The position numbers and the translations under genes were made by a program. Below the pieces are notes generated by a model, which saw nothing but the letters and a program-made list of their open reading frames with translations, had not been told where the DNA came from and searched no databases. A stretch of DNA of 64,000 bases from Jannaschia rubra (lineage in GTDB: Bacteria > Pseudomonadota > Alphaproteobacteria > Rhodobacterales > Rhodobacteraceae). The stretch covers positions 1-64,000 of the forward strand of contig NZ_CXPG01000020.1 of the NCBI RefSeq assembly GCF_001403735.1, read 5' to 3'. This document shows, in pieces, positions 35,041 to 44,960 of the stretch (position 1 is its first letter; the number at the start of each line of letters is the position of its first letter).

Positions 35041-35985
35041 TCATTCGAGCGCGGCCGTCACGGCCTCGAGGCCGTCGCCGCCGTCCAGCGTCGTCACCCC
35101 GGAGAGCCAGCCGTCCAGCGCGCCCGTGTTGGCGCGCAGCCAGTCCGCGGCCGCGTCCTCCGGGTCGGCGCCGTCGTTCAGGATCGCGCCCATGATCTCG
35201 TTCTCCATCGCCAGCGTGAACTCCAGGTTCTGCAACAGCTGCCCCACGTTCGGACAGTCCGCGACATAGCCCGCGCGCGTGTTGGTCAACACCGTCGCGC
35301 CGCCCAGGTCGGGGCCGAAGAAATCGTCGCCACCCTCCAGATAGGTCAGGTCGAAGTTGGCATTCATCGGGTGCGGCTCCCATCCGAGGAAGACGATGGG
35401 CTCCTCCCGCCGGGTCAGGCGGTCCACCTGCGCCAGCATCCCCTGCTCGCTGCTCTCGACGATCTCGAAGCCGCCCAGGCCGAAGGCGTCCTGCTCGATC
35501 ATCGACTGGATCAGACGGTTGCCGTCGTTGCCCGGCTCGATCCCGTAGATCTTGCCGTCGAGCGCGTCGGCATTGGCGGCGATGTCCTCGAAGGAGGCGA
35601 TGCCCAGGTCGCGCGCCGCGCTGTTGGCGGCCAGCGTGTACTTCGCGCCTTCCAGGTTGGTGCGCACGACGTCCACGGTTCCCGCCTCGCGGTAGGGGGC
35701 GATGTCGGCCTCCATCGTGGGCATCCAGTTGCCGAGGAAGACGTCGATGTCGCCTTCGGCCATCGAGGTATAGGTGATGGGCACCGACAGCACCTTGACG
35801 TCGGTGTCGTAGCCCAGCGCCTCCAGCAGGGTGGTCGCCACGGCGGTGGTCGCGGTGATGTCGGTCCAGCCGACGTCGGCCAGGGTGACGTCGGAGCAGG
35901 CGGGGTTGGCCTGCGCGTAAGCGGCGCCGGTCAGCGCGCCCGACATGAGCGTCAGGGCGGATGCGGCGGACAGGATGCGGATCAT
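35041..35985 (-). CDS. choX: Choline ABC transporter, substrate-binding protein
   Basis: This 314-residue periplasmic protein has a signal peptide ending near AYAQA (about residue 24) and the OpuAC/ChoX fold: DVGWTDITATTAVATTLLEALGY, DVFLGNWMPTMEAD, GIEPGNDGN and EEPIVFLGWEPHPMN. The conserved Trp and aromatic residues in NWMP and GWEPHPMN form the trimethylammonium cage in this family. It heads choX-choW-GFA-choV and is divergent from betI. GGGAGAG precedes the ATG. Confidence 0.9.
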   Translation of the reverse strand: MIRILSAASALTLMSGALTGAAYAQANPACSDVTLADVGWTDITATTAVATTLLEALGYDTDVKVLSVPITYTSMAEGDIDVFLGNWMPTMEADIAPYREAGTVDVVRTNLEGAKYTLAANSAARDLGIASFEDIAANADALDGKIYGIEPGNDGNRLIQSMIEQDAFGLGGFEIVESSEQGMLAQVDRLTRREEPIVFLGWEPHPMNANFDLTYLEGGDDFFGPDLGGATVLTNTRAGYVADCPNVGQLLQNLEFTLAMENEIMGAILNDGADPEDAAADWLRANTGALDGWLSGVTTLDGGDGLEAVTAALE

Positions 35986-36030
35986 TCGGAACTCTCCCGG
36001 TTGTTGACGTTCGCCTCTCGGGCGGTTTTT

Positions 36031-36048
36031 ATTGACTGGCGGATCAAT
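36031..36048. promoter_or_regulatory. Putative BetI operator between choX and betI
   Basis: ATTGA (36031-36035) and TCAAT (36044-36048) form an inverted repeat in an AT-rich island, resembling BetI boxes of other proteobacteria (TTGATTG...GATCAAT type). Its position between the divergent choX and betI genes suits choline-responsive control of both units by BetI. Confidence 0.6.
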
Positions 36049-36090
36049 CAAGATAACGGTCCGCCGCCTTGCAACTGACCGGATAGTGCT

Positions 36091-36663
36091 TTGCCCCGCA
36101 CCGGAATGGAACCCCGCCGTCGCGACGACCTCGTCCGCGCCGCCATCGCCGAGATCGCGGCCTGCGGCACGGCCGACGTCACCGTGGCCCGCATCGCCCG
36201 GCGCGCCGGCATGTCGCCGGCACTGGCGCACCACTACTTCGGGTCCAAGGACCGGATGCTGCTGGCCGCCATGCGCCACGTCCTGTCGGTCTACGGCACG
36301 GCCGTCCGCGATGCCCTTCATCAGGCCCCCACCCCCCGCGCGCGGCTGGAGGCCATCGTGCGGTGCAGCTTTGCGCCCGCGAACTTCCGCGACGAGGTGG
36401 TGGCCGCCTGGCTCAACTTCTACGTCCAGGCGCAGCGCAGCCCCGACACGCGTCGCCTGCTGCAGGTCTATCACGCGCGGCTGCGGTCGAACCTGATCCA
36501 CGCGCTGCGCCCGCTGACCCCCGATCCGGCACTTCTGGCCGAAGGCATCGGCGCGATGCTCGACGGCCTCTACGTGCGTCAGGCGCTGCGTGCGGACGGG
36601 ATGACGAGCGAGGCCTCCACGGCGCTGGTGCTGGGCTATATCGACCGGGGGCTCGGGGCATGA
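36091..36663 (+). CDS. betI: Transcriptional repressor BetI (TetR family)
   Basis: This 190-residue TetR regulator has its helix-turn-helix at about 25-60 (VTVARIARRAGMSPALAHHYFGSKDRML). The TTG at 36091 is taken as the start since it gives MPRTGMEPRRRDDLV, matching the BetI N terminus MPKVGMxPxRRxxL; the ATG at 36106 would remove it. BetI releases its operator when choline binds. Its TGA overlaps the betC ATG (ATGA). Confidence 0.92.
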   Translation: MPRTGMEPRRRDDLVRAAIAEIAACGTADVTVARIARRAGMSPALAHHYFGSKDRMLLAAMRHVLSVYGTAVRDALHQAPTPRARLEAIVRCSFAPANFRDEVVAAWLNFYVQAQRSPDTRRLLQVYHARLRSNLIHALRPLTPDPALLAEGIGAMLDGLYVRQALRADGMTSEASTALVLGYIDRGLGA

Positions 36664-38168
36664 CGGGTCCGAACGTCCTCATCCTCATGGTCGATCAGCC
36701 GAACGGCGCGCTGTTCCTCGACGGTCCCGCCGATTGGCTCCATGCGCCGAACCTCCGCGCCCTCGCCGCCCGGTCGCGCCGGTTCCGCAAATGCTACGCC
36801 GCCTCGCCCCTTTGCGCGCCGGGGCGGGCCAGCTTCATGTCGGGCCTGCTGCCGTCCCGGACCCGCGTCTACGACAACGCGGCCGAGTTCGCCCCCGACA
36901 TTCCGACCTATGCCCATCACCTGCGCCGGGCGGGCTGGCAGGCCTGCCTGTCGGGCAAGATGCATTTCGTCGGCCCCGACCAGCTGCACGGGTTCGAGGA
37001 GCGGTTGACCACCGACATCTATCCCGCCGACTTCGGCTGGACGCCGGACTATCGCGAGCCGGGCGAGCGGATCGACTGGTGGTATCACAACATGGGGTCC
37101 GGCACCGGCTCCGGCGTGGCCGAGACCACGAACCAGATGGAATACGACGACGAGGTCTGCCACCACGCCCGGATGCGGCTCTGCGACCATGGGCGCGGCC
37201 ACGACCCTCGGCCATGGTGCCTGACCGTCAGCTTCACCCACCCGCACGACCCCTACGTCGCCCGGCACGAGTCCTGGGACCTTTACGCTGACTGCGGGCA
37301 CCTGACGCCGCAGGTCCCCCAAATGCCCCCTGAGGATCACGATCCCCATTCGAAGCGCATCCTCGACGCCAACGACCGGGGCGACTTTGACGTGACGAAA
37401 GAAGACGTCCGCCGGTCCCGCCGCGCCTATCTCGCCAACATCAGCCATCCGGACGCCAAGGTGGGCGAGATCCTGAAGGTGCTGGACGACACGCGGCAGG
37501 AGGCGGTGATCCTGTTCGTCTCCGACCACGGCGACATGCTGGGGGAGCGGGGGCTGTGGTACAAGATGTCCTTCCTCGAAGGCTCCGCCCGCGTGCCCAT
37601 GATGATCTGCGCGCCGGGCATGGAGCCGGGGCCGGACCTCACGCCGGAGAGCAACATCGACGTCTGTCCGACGCTCTGCGACCTCGCCGGGGTGGACACG
37701 TCGGAGGTGGCGCCCTGGACCACGGGGCGAAAGCCTCGTGCCCCTGGGGCAGGGCGGGGTGCGGGATACGCCGGTGGCGATGGAATACGCGGCCGAAGGC
37801 GGCTTCGCGCCGCTGGTCGCGCTGCGGCAGGGGCAGCGGAAATACACCCGTTGCGACCTCGACGCCGAACAGCTGTTCGACCTCCACGCCGACCCGCACG
37901 AACCGACGAACCTTTCGGGCGATCCGCAACATCGCGACACGCTGGAGCGATTCCGCGCCAAGGCCGGCACCAGGTGGAACCCTGCACGCTTCGACGCGAC
38001 GTGCGCGAGAGCCAGGTGCGTCGCTGCGTCGCCGACGAGGCCTTGCGGCAGGGCGGACACTACCCCTGGGACTGGCACCCGATGCGCGTGGCCAGCGAGC
38101 GGTCCATGCGCAACCGCATGGACCTGAACGTCCCGGAGGAGAGCCAGCGGTTTCCGTGGGGGAAATAG
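36660..38168 (+). CDS. betC: Choline sulfatase with two compensating frameshifts
   Basis: BetC hydrolyses choline-O-sulfate to choline and sulfate. The sulfatase signature, with the Cys (about 52) converted to formylglycine, is PLCAPGRASFMSG; SGKMHFVGPDQLHGFEERLT and FVSDHGDMLGERG are typical of BetC. From 37732 to 37998 the correct sequence (VPLGQGG, PVAMEYAAEGG, LFDLHADPHEPTNL) is in the +1 frame. An extra A in AAA at 37730-37732 leaves the frame, and a missing base near 37998/37999 restores it for RRCVADEALRQGGHYPWDW and the normal C terminus. About 89 residues (358-446) are scrambled, yet the frame has no stop. It may be a sequence error or a real lesion. Confidence 0.85.
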   Translation: MTGPNVLILMVDQPNGALFLDGPADWLHAPNLRALAARSRRFRKCYAASPLCAPGRASFMSGLLPSRTRVYDNAAEFAPDIPTYAHHLRRAGWQACLSGKMHFVGPDQLHGFEERLTTDIYPADFGWTPDYREPGERIDWWYHNMGSGTGSGVAETTNQMEYDDEVCHHARMRLCDHGRGHDPRPWCLTVSFTHPHDPYVARHESWDLYADCGHLTPQVPQMPPEDHDPHSKRILDANDRGDFDVTKEDVRRSRRAYLANISHPDAKVGEILKVLDDTRQEAVILFVSDHGDMLGERGLWYKMSFLEGSARVPMMICAPGMEPGPDLTPESNIDVCPTLCDLAGVDTSEVAPWTTGRKPRAPGAGRGAGYAGGDGIRGRRRLRAAGRAAAGAAEIHPLRPRRRTAVRPPRRPARTDEPFGRSATSRHAGAIPRQGRHQVEPCTLRRDVRESQVRRCVADEALRQGGHYPWDWHPMRVASERSMRNRMDLNVPEESQRFPWGK

Positions 38169-38246
38169 GGGGCGGGACCAGCGCTCGCGCTTCCCGAGAT
38201 ACATGAAATGCAAAAGACGGGGCCTGGGCCCCCGACCGGAGATCCG

Positions 38247-39707
38247 ATGACAAGACCCGATGCACAGCCTGTTGCAAGCCATTACATCGACGGTGGATAT
38301 GTCGAGGATACGGCGGGCGCGCCCATTCCCGTCATTCATCCCGCGACTGGCGAGACGATCGCCACCGTCCACGCCGCGACGTCGGAAACGATCGACCGCG
38401 CGCTGGCGTCCGCCGCGCGGGCGCAGACGGAATGGGCGGCGAGGGACGGCGCGGACCGGGGCCGCATCCTGCGCCGGGCGGCCGAGATCATGCGGGCGCG
38501 GAACCGGGAGCTGTCGGTGCTGGAGACGCTCGACACCGGCAAGCCCCTGCAGGAGACGCTGGTGGCCGATGCCGCATCCGGTGCGGATGCGCTGGAGTAT
38601 TTCGGCGGTCTGGCCGCCGATGTCACCGGCACGGCGATTCAGTTCGGCGGCGACTGGGCCTATACGATCCGCCGGGCATTGGGTGTCTGCGTGGGGCTGG
38701 GGGCTTGGAACTATCCGACCCAGATCGCCTGCTGGAAGGCCGCGCCGGCGCTCGCCACCGGCAACGCGATGGTGTTCAAGCCGTCCGAATCCACCCCGCT
38801 CTGCGCCCTCAAGGTAGCCGAGATACTGACTGAGGCCGGTCTGCCCGCGGGCCTGTTCAACGTGGTGCAGGGCGCCGGCGAGGTGGGTGCCGCCCTGACG
38901 ACCGATCCGCGCGTGGCCAAGGTGTCGCTGACCGGCTCGGTGCCCGTAGGGCGCCGCGTCGCGGCGGCGGCCGCGGGGAACATGAAGCACGTCACCATGG
39001 AGTTGGGCGGCAAGTCCCCCATCCTGATCTTCGACGACGCCGATCTGGACGACGCCGTGTCGGCGGCGATCAACGGCAACTTCTATTCGTCGGGGCAGGT
39101 CTGTTCCAACGGCACGCGCGTCTTCGTGCAGGACGGCATCGCGGAACGGTTCCTCGCCCGGCTGAAATCGCGTCTGTCGAACGTCATCCCCGGCGATCCG
39201 CTGGACGAGGCGACGAACTTCGGCCCGATGACCACGCGGGCGCAGATGGACGTCGTGCTGCGCCATCTGGACCGCGCCCGCGCGGAAGGCGCGACCGTCG
39301 CCACGGGCGGCAACCGCATGGCGCGCGACGGCTTCTGGATGGAACCCACGGTGCTGACGGACCTGACGGACGACATGGCCTGCGTGCGCGAGGAGATCTT
39401 CGGGCCGGTCATGTCGGTCCTTACCTTCGCGGAGGAGGCCGAGGGCATCGCTCGTGCCAATGCGACCGAGTTCGGCCTGGCCGCCGGCGTCTTCACCCGC
39501 GACCTGGCCCGCGCGCACCGCGTGGCGCGCGCGATGCAGGCCGGCACCGTCTGGATCAACCAGTACAACCTGACGCCCGCCGGGATGCCCTTCGGCGGGT
39601 CGAAGGCGTCCGGCATCGGGCGCGAGAACGCACGGATGGCCATGGACCACTTCACCGAGGCCCAGACGATCTATGTCAGCATGGGCCGGGTCGAGGCGGC
39701 CTTCTGA
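38247..39707 (+). CDS. betB: Betaine aldehyde dehydrogenase
   Basis: This 486-residue NAD(P)-dependent aldehyde dehydrogenase oxidises betaine aldehyde to glycine betaine. The general base Glu is at about 252 (MELGGKSP) and the nucleophile Cys at about 286 ([10 protein letters not shown]). [14 protein letters not shown] and the C-terminal [21 protein letters not shown] are BetB-like. The start at 38247 is preferred for the CCGGAG upstream. Its TGA shares a base with the betA ATG. Confidence 0.95.
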   Translation: MTRPDAQPVASHYIDGGYVEDTAGAPIPVIHPATGETIATVHAATSETIDRALASAARAQTEWAARDGADRGRILRRAAEIMRARNRELSVLETLDTGKPLQETLVADAASGADALEYFGGLAADVTGTAIQFGGDWAYTIRRALGVCVGLGAWNYPTQIACWKAAPALATGNAMVFKPSESTPLCALKVAEILTEAGLPAGLFNVVQGAGEVGAALTTDPRVAKVSLTGSVPVGRRVAAAAAGNMKHVTMELGGKSPILIFDDADLDDAVSAAINGNFYSSGQVCSNGTRVFVQDGIAERFLARLKSRLSNVIPGDPLDEATNFGPMTTRAQMDVVLRHLDRARAEGATVATGGNRMARDGFWMEPTVLTDLTDDMACVREEIFGPVMSVLTFAEEAEGIARANATEFGLAAGVFTRDLARAHRVARAMQAGTVWINQYNLTPAGMPFGGSKASGIGRENARMAMDHFTEAQTIYVSMGRVEAAF

Positions 39708-41362
39708 TGGCGGCGACCGTCGCGGACTATGTCGTCGTGGGGGCGGGAAGCGCGGGCTGCGCCATCGCCTATCGCCTGGCCGAGGCGGGGAAATCCGTCC
39801 TAGTGGTCGAATACGGCGGCAGCGATGCCGGACCGCTGATCCAGATGCCGGGGGCGCTGTCCTTTCCGATGAACATGCCGCGCTACGACTGGGGGTTCCG
39901 GTCCGAACCGGAGCCGCATCTGGGCGGCCGCATCCTCGCCACGCCGCGCGGCAAGGTGCTGGGCGGATCGAGCAGCATCAACGGCATGGTCTATGTCCGC
40001 GGCCACGCCCGCGACTTCGACCACTGGCGCGACGCGGGGGCGCGGGGCTGGGGCTTCGCGGAGGTCCTGCCCTATTTCAAGCGGATGGAGCATTGGCACG
40101 ACGGCGGCCATGGCGGCGACCCGGACTGGCGGGGCGCCGACGGGCCGCTGCATGTGACGCGGGGCACGCGGCTGAACCCGCTCTATCATGCCTTCGTCGA
40201 GGCGGGCCGGCAGGCTGGGTATCCGGTGACGGACGACTACAACGGCCGCCAGCAGGAAGGCTTCGGCCCGATGGAGCAGACGGTCTGGCGGGGGCGCCGC
40301 TGGTCCGCCGCCAACGCCTACCTGCGTCCCGCCCGCGCCACAGGCCGCTGCACCGTGGTGCGCGGTCTCGCGGAGCGGATCGAGTTCACCGACAACCGCG
40401 CCACCGGCGTGCGCCTTGCGGACGGACGGCTGGTCGAGGCGCGGGCGGAGGTCGTGGTCGCGGCTGGCCCGATCAACTCGCCCCGTCTTCTGATGCTGTC
40501 GGGCATCGGCCCCGCCGCCCATCTGCGCGACCACGGCATCGCGGTGCGCGCCGACCGGGCGGGGGTGGGGCGGAACCTTCAGGACCATCTGGAGATCTAC
40601 GTCCAGATGGCGGCGAGCCAGCCCATCACGCTGTTCCGCTACTGGACCCTGACCGGCAAGGCCTGGGTCGGGGCGCGCTGGCTGTTCACCCGGACGGGGC
40701 CGGGGGCCACGAACAATTTCGAGTCGGCGGCCTTCGTGCGGTCGGCGCCGGGGGTCGAATACCCCGACATCCAGTATCACTTCCTGCCGCTGGCCGTGCG
40801 CTACGACGGGCAGGCGGCGGCCGAGGGGCACGGGTTCCAGGCCCATGTCGGGCCCATGCGGTCGGCCAGCCGGGGGGACGTGACGCTTCGCTCCGCCGAC
40901 CCGCGGGACGCCCCGCGCATCCGCTTCAACTACATGTCCGACCCGCAGGACTGGGCCGATTTCCGCACCTGCATCCGCCTCACGCGCGAGATCTTCGCCC
41001 AGGATGCCTTCGCCGCCTTCCGCCGGCACGAAATCCAGCCCGGCGAGGACGTGCGGACCGACGACGATCTGGACGCCGCGATCCGGGAGCATGCCGAATC
41101 GGCCTACCACCCCTGCGGCACCTGTCGCATGGGGGCCGTCGACGACCCGGGCGCCGTGGTCGACCCGGAGTGCCGCGTGATCGGGGTGACAGGGTTGCGC
41201 CTGGCCGACAGTTCGATCTTTCCGCGCATCACCAACGGAAACCTGAACGCGCCCACGATCATGGTGGGCGAAAAGGCGGCGGACCACATCCTGGGCCGCA
41301 GCCTGCCGCCGTCGGATGCGGAGCCGTGGGTCAACCCCGCCTGGCGGGTCGCGCAGCGCTAG
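39707..41362 (+). CDS. betA: Choline dehydrogenase
   Basis: This 551-residue GMC-family flavoprotein oxidises choline to betaine aldehyde. The FAD-binding [16 protein letters not shown] is at the N terminus, followed by the GMC signatures [18 protein letters not shown] and the [16 protein letters not shown] stretch. The C-terminal catalytic His region reads [10 protein letters not shown], and [17 protein letters not shown] follows. It ends the betICBA operon. Its TAG stop overlaps that of the convergent LacI-type gene in GCTAGC. Confidence 0.95.
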   Translation: MAATVADYVVVGAGSAGCAIAYRLAEAGKSVLVVEYGGSDAGPLIQMPGALSFPMNMPRYDWGFRSEPEPHLGGRILATPRGKVLGGSSSINGMVYVRGHARDFDHWRDAGARGWGFAEVLPYFKRMEHWHDGGHGGDPDWRGADGPLHVTRGTRLNPLYHAFVEAGRQAGYPVTDDYNGRQQEGFGPMEQTVWRGRRWSAANAYLRPARATGRCTVVRGLAERIEFTDNRATGVRLADGRLVEARAEVVVAAGPINSPRLLMLSGIGPAAHLRDHGIAVRADRAGVGRNLQDHLEIYVQMAASQPITLFRYWTLTGKAWVGARWLFTRTGPGATNNFESAAFVRSAPGVEYPDIQYHFLPLAVRYDGQAAAEGHGFQAHVGPMRSASRGDVTLRSADPRDAPRIRFNYMSDPQDWADFRTCIRLTREIFAQDAFAAFRRHEIQPGEDVRTDDDLDAAIREHAESAYHPCGTCRMGAVDDPGAVVDPECRVIGVTGLRLADSSIFPRITNGNLNAPTIMVGEKAADHILGRSLPPSDAEPWVNPAWRVAQR

Positions 41363-42378
41363 CGCATCCGCACCGTGGCGCCGGGCATCAACTCGCACGG
41401 CAGGCGCGTCACCGCGTCGGGGTGCAACCCATTGAGCCGGGCCAGCAGCGTCTTGGCTCCGGTGACGCCGATCTGGCGCCGCGGCGTGCGGATCGTGGTG
41501 ATCGGACGGGGCAGGACGGTCGTCAGGTCCAGCCCGTTGAACCCCACGATGCCGATATCGTCGGGCACCGACAGCCCGGCCTTCTGTGCGGCCATCATCC
41601 CGCCGAAGGCCATGTTGTCGGTCAGGAAGAACACCACGTCGGGCCGGTCGCGCAGGTCGAGCTGTCCGAACCCTCCGGCGCCTGCGACGAAACTGTTGCC
41701 GCCCGTGACCGACACCCGGCGCACCTCCCGCGCGCCCACGTCGCGGAAGGCGCGGACGAGGCCGCGGAACCGCTGGTCCGCGCGCAGGTCCAGCCCCGGC
41801 GGCGCGCCCACCCACGCGGGTCTGCGATAGCCGAGCGCTGCCACATGCCGCGCCAGCGTCAGCCCGGCGTCGAGATGGTCGATGCCCACGCAGATGTCGA
41901 TCGGGTCGTCGGTGACGTCCCAGATCTCCAGCACCGGCAGGCGTTCGCGCAGCAGGCGGGCGCGGAGGGCCGGGTCATGCGTCGTGCCCGTCAGGATCAG
42001 CGCGGCGGGCCGCCAGGCCAGCGTCCGCTCCGCCCACTCGCGCTCGCGCGCGGGGTCGTAGTCGCTGGTGTCCATCACCGAGGAATAGCCCGCCCGGTCG
42101 AGCGTCCGCCGCATCCCCGACAGGACGTCGGCGAAGACGTCGTTGAGGAGCGTGGGCAGCGAGATCCCGATCAGGGTCGAATTGGTCACGGCCAGCGCGC
42201 GGGCGGCGGAGTTCGGGAAGTATCCCATCTCGCGCGCCAGACGCACGATGCGCTGCCGGGTGGCGTCCGACACGCCGTCGACGCCCCGGATCGACCGCGA
42301 GACGGTCATCAGCGACACGCCCGCCGCCCGCGCGACGTCGTTGATGCCGATGGTGTCGGTCGACCGGCCGCGCGGCAT
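41359..42378 (-). CDS. LacI-family transcriptional regulator
   Basis: This 339-residue regulator has the N-terminal LacI helix-turn-helix ([21 protein letters not shown]) and a periplasmic-binding-protein-like effector domain (about 60-339), with [21 protein letters not shown] near the C terminus. The start at 42378 follows GGGAGAG. It is divergent from a sugar ABC transporter and a perfect palindrome lies between them, so it probably controls that operon and itself. The effector sugar is unknown. No linked catabolic enzyme points to one. Confidence 0.9.
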   Translation of the reverse strand: MPRGRSTDTIGINDVARAAGVSLMTVSRSIRGVDGVSDATRQRIVRLAREMGYFPNSAARALAVTNSTLIGISLPTLLNDVFADVLSGMRRTLDRAGYSSVMDTSDYDPAREREWAERTLAWRPAALILTGTTHDPALRARLLRERLPVLEIWDVTDDPIDICVGIDHLDAGLTLARHVAALGYRRPAWVGAPPGLDLRADQRFRGLVRAFRDVGAREVRRVSVTGGNSFVAGAGGFGQLDLRDRPDVVFFLTDNMAFGGMMAAQKAGLSVPDDIGIVGFNGLDLTTVLPRPITTIRTPRRQIGVTGAKTLLARLNGLHPDAVTRLPCELMPGATVRMR

Positions 42379-42389
42379 GTCTCTCCCAG

Positions 42390-42403
42390 CGTTAACGTTA
42401 ACG
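42390..42403. promoter_or_regulatory. LacI-family operator palindrome
   Basis: The perfect 14-bp palindrome CGTTAACGTTAACG has a central CG step as in LacI/GalR operators. It lies 11 bases upstream of the LacI-type gene start and 77 bases upstream of the ATPase gene, well placed to control both. Confidence 0.8.
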
Positions 42404-42480
42404 TCGATCCCGAAGTTGCCATCTTCCCCTGCGGGCGTCCACCGGGAAGGATGGTGCATGCATCACGGGGGAGGTCCGGG

Positions 42481-43545
42481 TTGCCCCGCATCAGGTTCGA
42501 CAGGGTCGAGAAGAGCTTCGGCAGGACGCTTGTCCTGCCGCCTCTCGACCTGACGCTGGAAGACGGGGAATTCACCGTCCTCGTCGGCCCTTCGGGTTGC
42601 GGCAAGTCCACGACGCTCCGCCTCGTCGCCGGGCTCGAGACGCTGTCGGGGGGCGAGATCTGGTTCGACGATCGCGCCATCGGCAAGCTGGAGCCGAAGG
42701 ATCGGGACGTGGCGATGGTGTTCCAGGATTACGCGCTCTATCCCCATATGAATATCGCGCGGAACATGTCGTTCGCGCTGCGCCTGGCGAGGCAGCCCAA
42801 GGCGAGGATCGACTCCGAGGTCCGGCGCGTGGCCGAGATGCTCAACATCGCGCATCTTCTGGAGCGCAAGCCGGCGGAGCTGTCGGGCGGGCAGCGGCAG
42901 CGGGTGGCGATGGGGCGGGCGATGGTGCGCGATGCGGGCGTGTTCCTGTTCGACGAGCCTTTGTCGAACCTAGATGCCAAGCTGCGCGCCCGGATGCGGA
43001 CCGAGCTGGCCGAGATGCGCGACACCATCGACAAGAACATGATCTACGTCACCCACGACCAGATCGAGGCGATGACCCTGGGCGACCGGATCGTCGTGAT
43101 GAACGAGGGCACGATCCAGCAGCAAGGCACGGCGGAGGACTTGTTCGCGAACCCCGTCAACCGCTTCGTCGCGGGCTTCATCGGCAGCCCGGCGATGAAC
43201 TTCCTGGACGGAGAGATCACGGGCGACCGGGTGGCGGGCGACGGCTTCGACCTGCTCCTGCCCGCCCCGCTCGCCCGCCGGGCCGAGGCCGCGGCCGGCC
43301 GCCGGGTCGAGGTGGGCATCCGCCCCTCGCACATCGTGCTCGACGGCGGGGCGCCCATCGACCTGCGGGTGGTGGTGTCCGAATACCTGGGCGCGCAATC
43401 GGTGCTGGTGACACGCTGCGGGGCGGCGGAAATGCGCGCCGAGATCGCCAGCGAGGACCGCATCCCGACAGGAGAGACGCGGCGTTTCGGCATACTGACC
43501 GACGACATCATGCTGTTCGACAGGGAGACCGGCGCGCGCCTCTGA
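42481..43545 (+). CDS. Sugar ABC transporter ATP-binding protein, UgpC/MsmK-like
   Basis: This 354-residue ATPase has Walker A GPSGCGKST, signature ELSGGQRQRVAMGRA, Walker B VFLFDEPLSNLDAKLR, and the C-terminal TOBE/OB regulatory domain (about 235-354) of the CUT1 ATPases. The TTG at 42481 is chosen as start because GGGGGAGG lies six bases upstream; the ATG at 42451 has no spacing from its purine-rich stretch. It is the first gene of the transporter operon facing the LacI-type regulator. Confidence 0.9.
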   Translation: MPRIRFDRVEKSFGRTLVLPPLDLTLEDGEFTVLVGPSGCGKSTTLRLVAGLETLSGGEIWFDDRAIGKLEPKDRDVAMVFQDYALYPHMNIARNMSFALRLARQPKARIDSEVRRVAEMLNIAHLLERKPAELSGGQRQRVAMGRAMVRDAGVFLFDEPLSNLDAKLRARMRTELAEMRDTIDKNMIYVTHDQIEAMTLGDRIVVMNEGTIQQQGTAEDLFANPVNRFVAGFIGSPAMNFLDGEITGDRVAGDGFDLLLPAPLARRAEAAAGRRVEVGIRPSHIVLDGGAPIDLRVVVSEYLGAQSVLVTRCGAAEMRAEIASEDRIPTGETRRFGILTDDIMLFDRETGARL

Positions 43546-43576
43546 CGCCCTGCCGGGAACACAAGGGAGGAAAGAC

Positions 43577-44905
43577 ATGCGACACTGGAAACTGACCGGA
43601 GCGGCCATCGCGGTGGCCATCGCGGGCGCGGCGGGCGCCGACCCGTACGAGGAATATGCGGGCACGACGCTGGTGGTGAACTTTCCCGCCCATCCGCATT
43701 ACGACGCGGCGATCCGCGTTCTCGACCAATTCACCGAGGAGACGGGGATCGAGGTCGAGGTGGACCAGCTCCAGTATCTCAAGATGCGCGAGCGCCAGAC
43801 GCTGGAGCTGACGAAGGACGAAGGCGACTACGACCTGATCGCCTTCGTCGTCTTCTCGAAGGCCGACTACGTCTATGCCGACCAGTTGGAGAACCTGGCG
43901 CGGTATTTCATGAACCCGCGGCTGGCCGATCCCGGTTACGACCAGGCCGACCTGATCCCCGGCTATGTCGAGAACATCGGCGTGGCGGGTGGTGCCAAGG
44001 GATACCTGCCCGGCCAGCTCGGCAGCGCCTACGGCGTGCCCTTCGGGGCAGAGACGAGCATCCTCGCCTATCGCACGGACATCTTCGAACGCCACGGCCT
44101 GACCCCGCCGGACACCTACGAGGAGCTTCTGGACCTCGCCTGCCGGATCCCCGAACTGGAGCCCGGCGTCGGCGGCATGGCGTCGCGCGCGGCGTCGGGC
44201 CATCAGGCAAGCCACGCGTTCCTGCTGCACCTCGCCCCCCTGGGCGGCAAGGTCTTCGACGACGCCTGGGAGCCCGTGATCAACGACGAGGCGGGGGTCG
44301 CGGCGGCCAATGCGCTCAAGACCATCGTCGATTGCGGCCCCGAAGGCGGAACCACCTTCGGCCCGGCCGAGGCGGCGGCGGCCTTCAAGCAGGGGCAGGC
44401 GGCGATGTTCCTCGACTCGATCGCCTTTGCGGCCGGCTTCGAGGATCCGAGCGAGTCCACCGTCGCAGGCAAGGTGGGCTACGTCATGCATCCGATGGGC
44501 GAGCGTCGGGCCAGCCAGACCGGGGGATTCGGCCTCGCCATTCCGAAGAACGCGCCCAACAAGGAGGCCGCGTTCCTGCTGCTGCAATGGCTTACATCGA
44601 AGGAGGGCGACTTTGCGGTGGCGATGGAGGGCGGCAACCCCTCGCGCTTCTCGACCTATGCCGATCCGGAGCTGAATGCGAAGTATCCCTACTCCGAGAC
44701 CTTCGGCGAGGCGCTCAAGTTCGCCGATCCTGACTGGCGCCCGATCATCCCCGTCTGGGGGTCGATCAACGCCGACATCGGCACCACCATGAGCCAGGTC
44801 CTGACCGAAGGGCTCGACCCGCAGGAGGCGCTCGACGGCGTGGCGGAGCGGACCCGCGACACGATGGAGGAAGCGGGATACTACACCTGGTCGCCCGCCG
44901 AATGA
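43577..44905 (+). CDS. Sugar ABC transporter substrate-binding protein (family 1)
   Basis: This 442-residue periplasmic protein has a signal peptide (LTGAAIAVAIAGAAGA, cleaved near residue 22) and the SBP_bac_1 fold. VLDQFTEETGIEVEVDQLQY and YLPGQLGSAYGVPFGAETSILAYRTDIF mark the first lobe; the hinge region has FKQGQAAMFLDS. GGGAGGAAAG precedes the ATG. It should deliver a carbohydrate or polyol to the two downstream permeases. The substrate is unknown. Confidence 0.9.
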   Translation: MRHWKLTGAAIAVAIAGAAGADPYEEYAGTTLVVNFPAHPHYDAAIRVLDQFTEETGIEVEVDQLQYLKMRERQTLELTKDEGDYDLIAFVVFSKADYVYADQLENLARYFMNPRLADPGYDQADLIPGYVENIGVAGGAKGYLPGQLGSAYGVPFGAETSILAYRTDIFERHGLTPPDTYEELLDLACRIPELEPGVGGMASRAASGHQASHAFLLHLAPLGGKVFDDAWEPVINDEAGVAAANALKTIVDCGPEGGTTFGPAEAAAAFKQGQAAMFLDSIAFAAGFEDPSESTVAGKVGYVMHPMGERRASQTGGFGLAIPKNAPNKEAAFLLLQWLTSKEGDFAVAMEGGNPSRFSTYADPELNAKYPYSETFGEALKFADPDWRPIIPVWGSINADIGTTMSQVLTEGLDPQEALDGVAERTRDTMEEAGYYTWSPAE

Positions 44906-44960
44906 CCCGACCGCCGGCCCCCGCCCGGGGCCGGCTCCACCCCTTTGGCCCGGAGCCCCG

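Noticed and set aside
42451-42480. ATG at 42451 as start of the UgpC-like ATPase
   Set aside because: The purine-rich stretch abuts the ATG with no spacer, while the TTG at 42481 has GGGGGAGG at proper spacing and begins exactly at the conserved N terminus.
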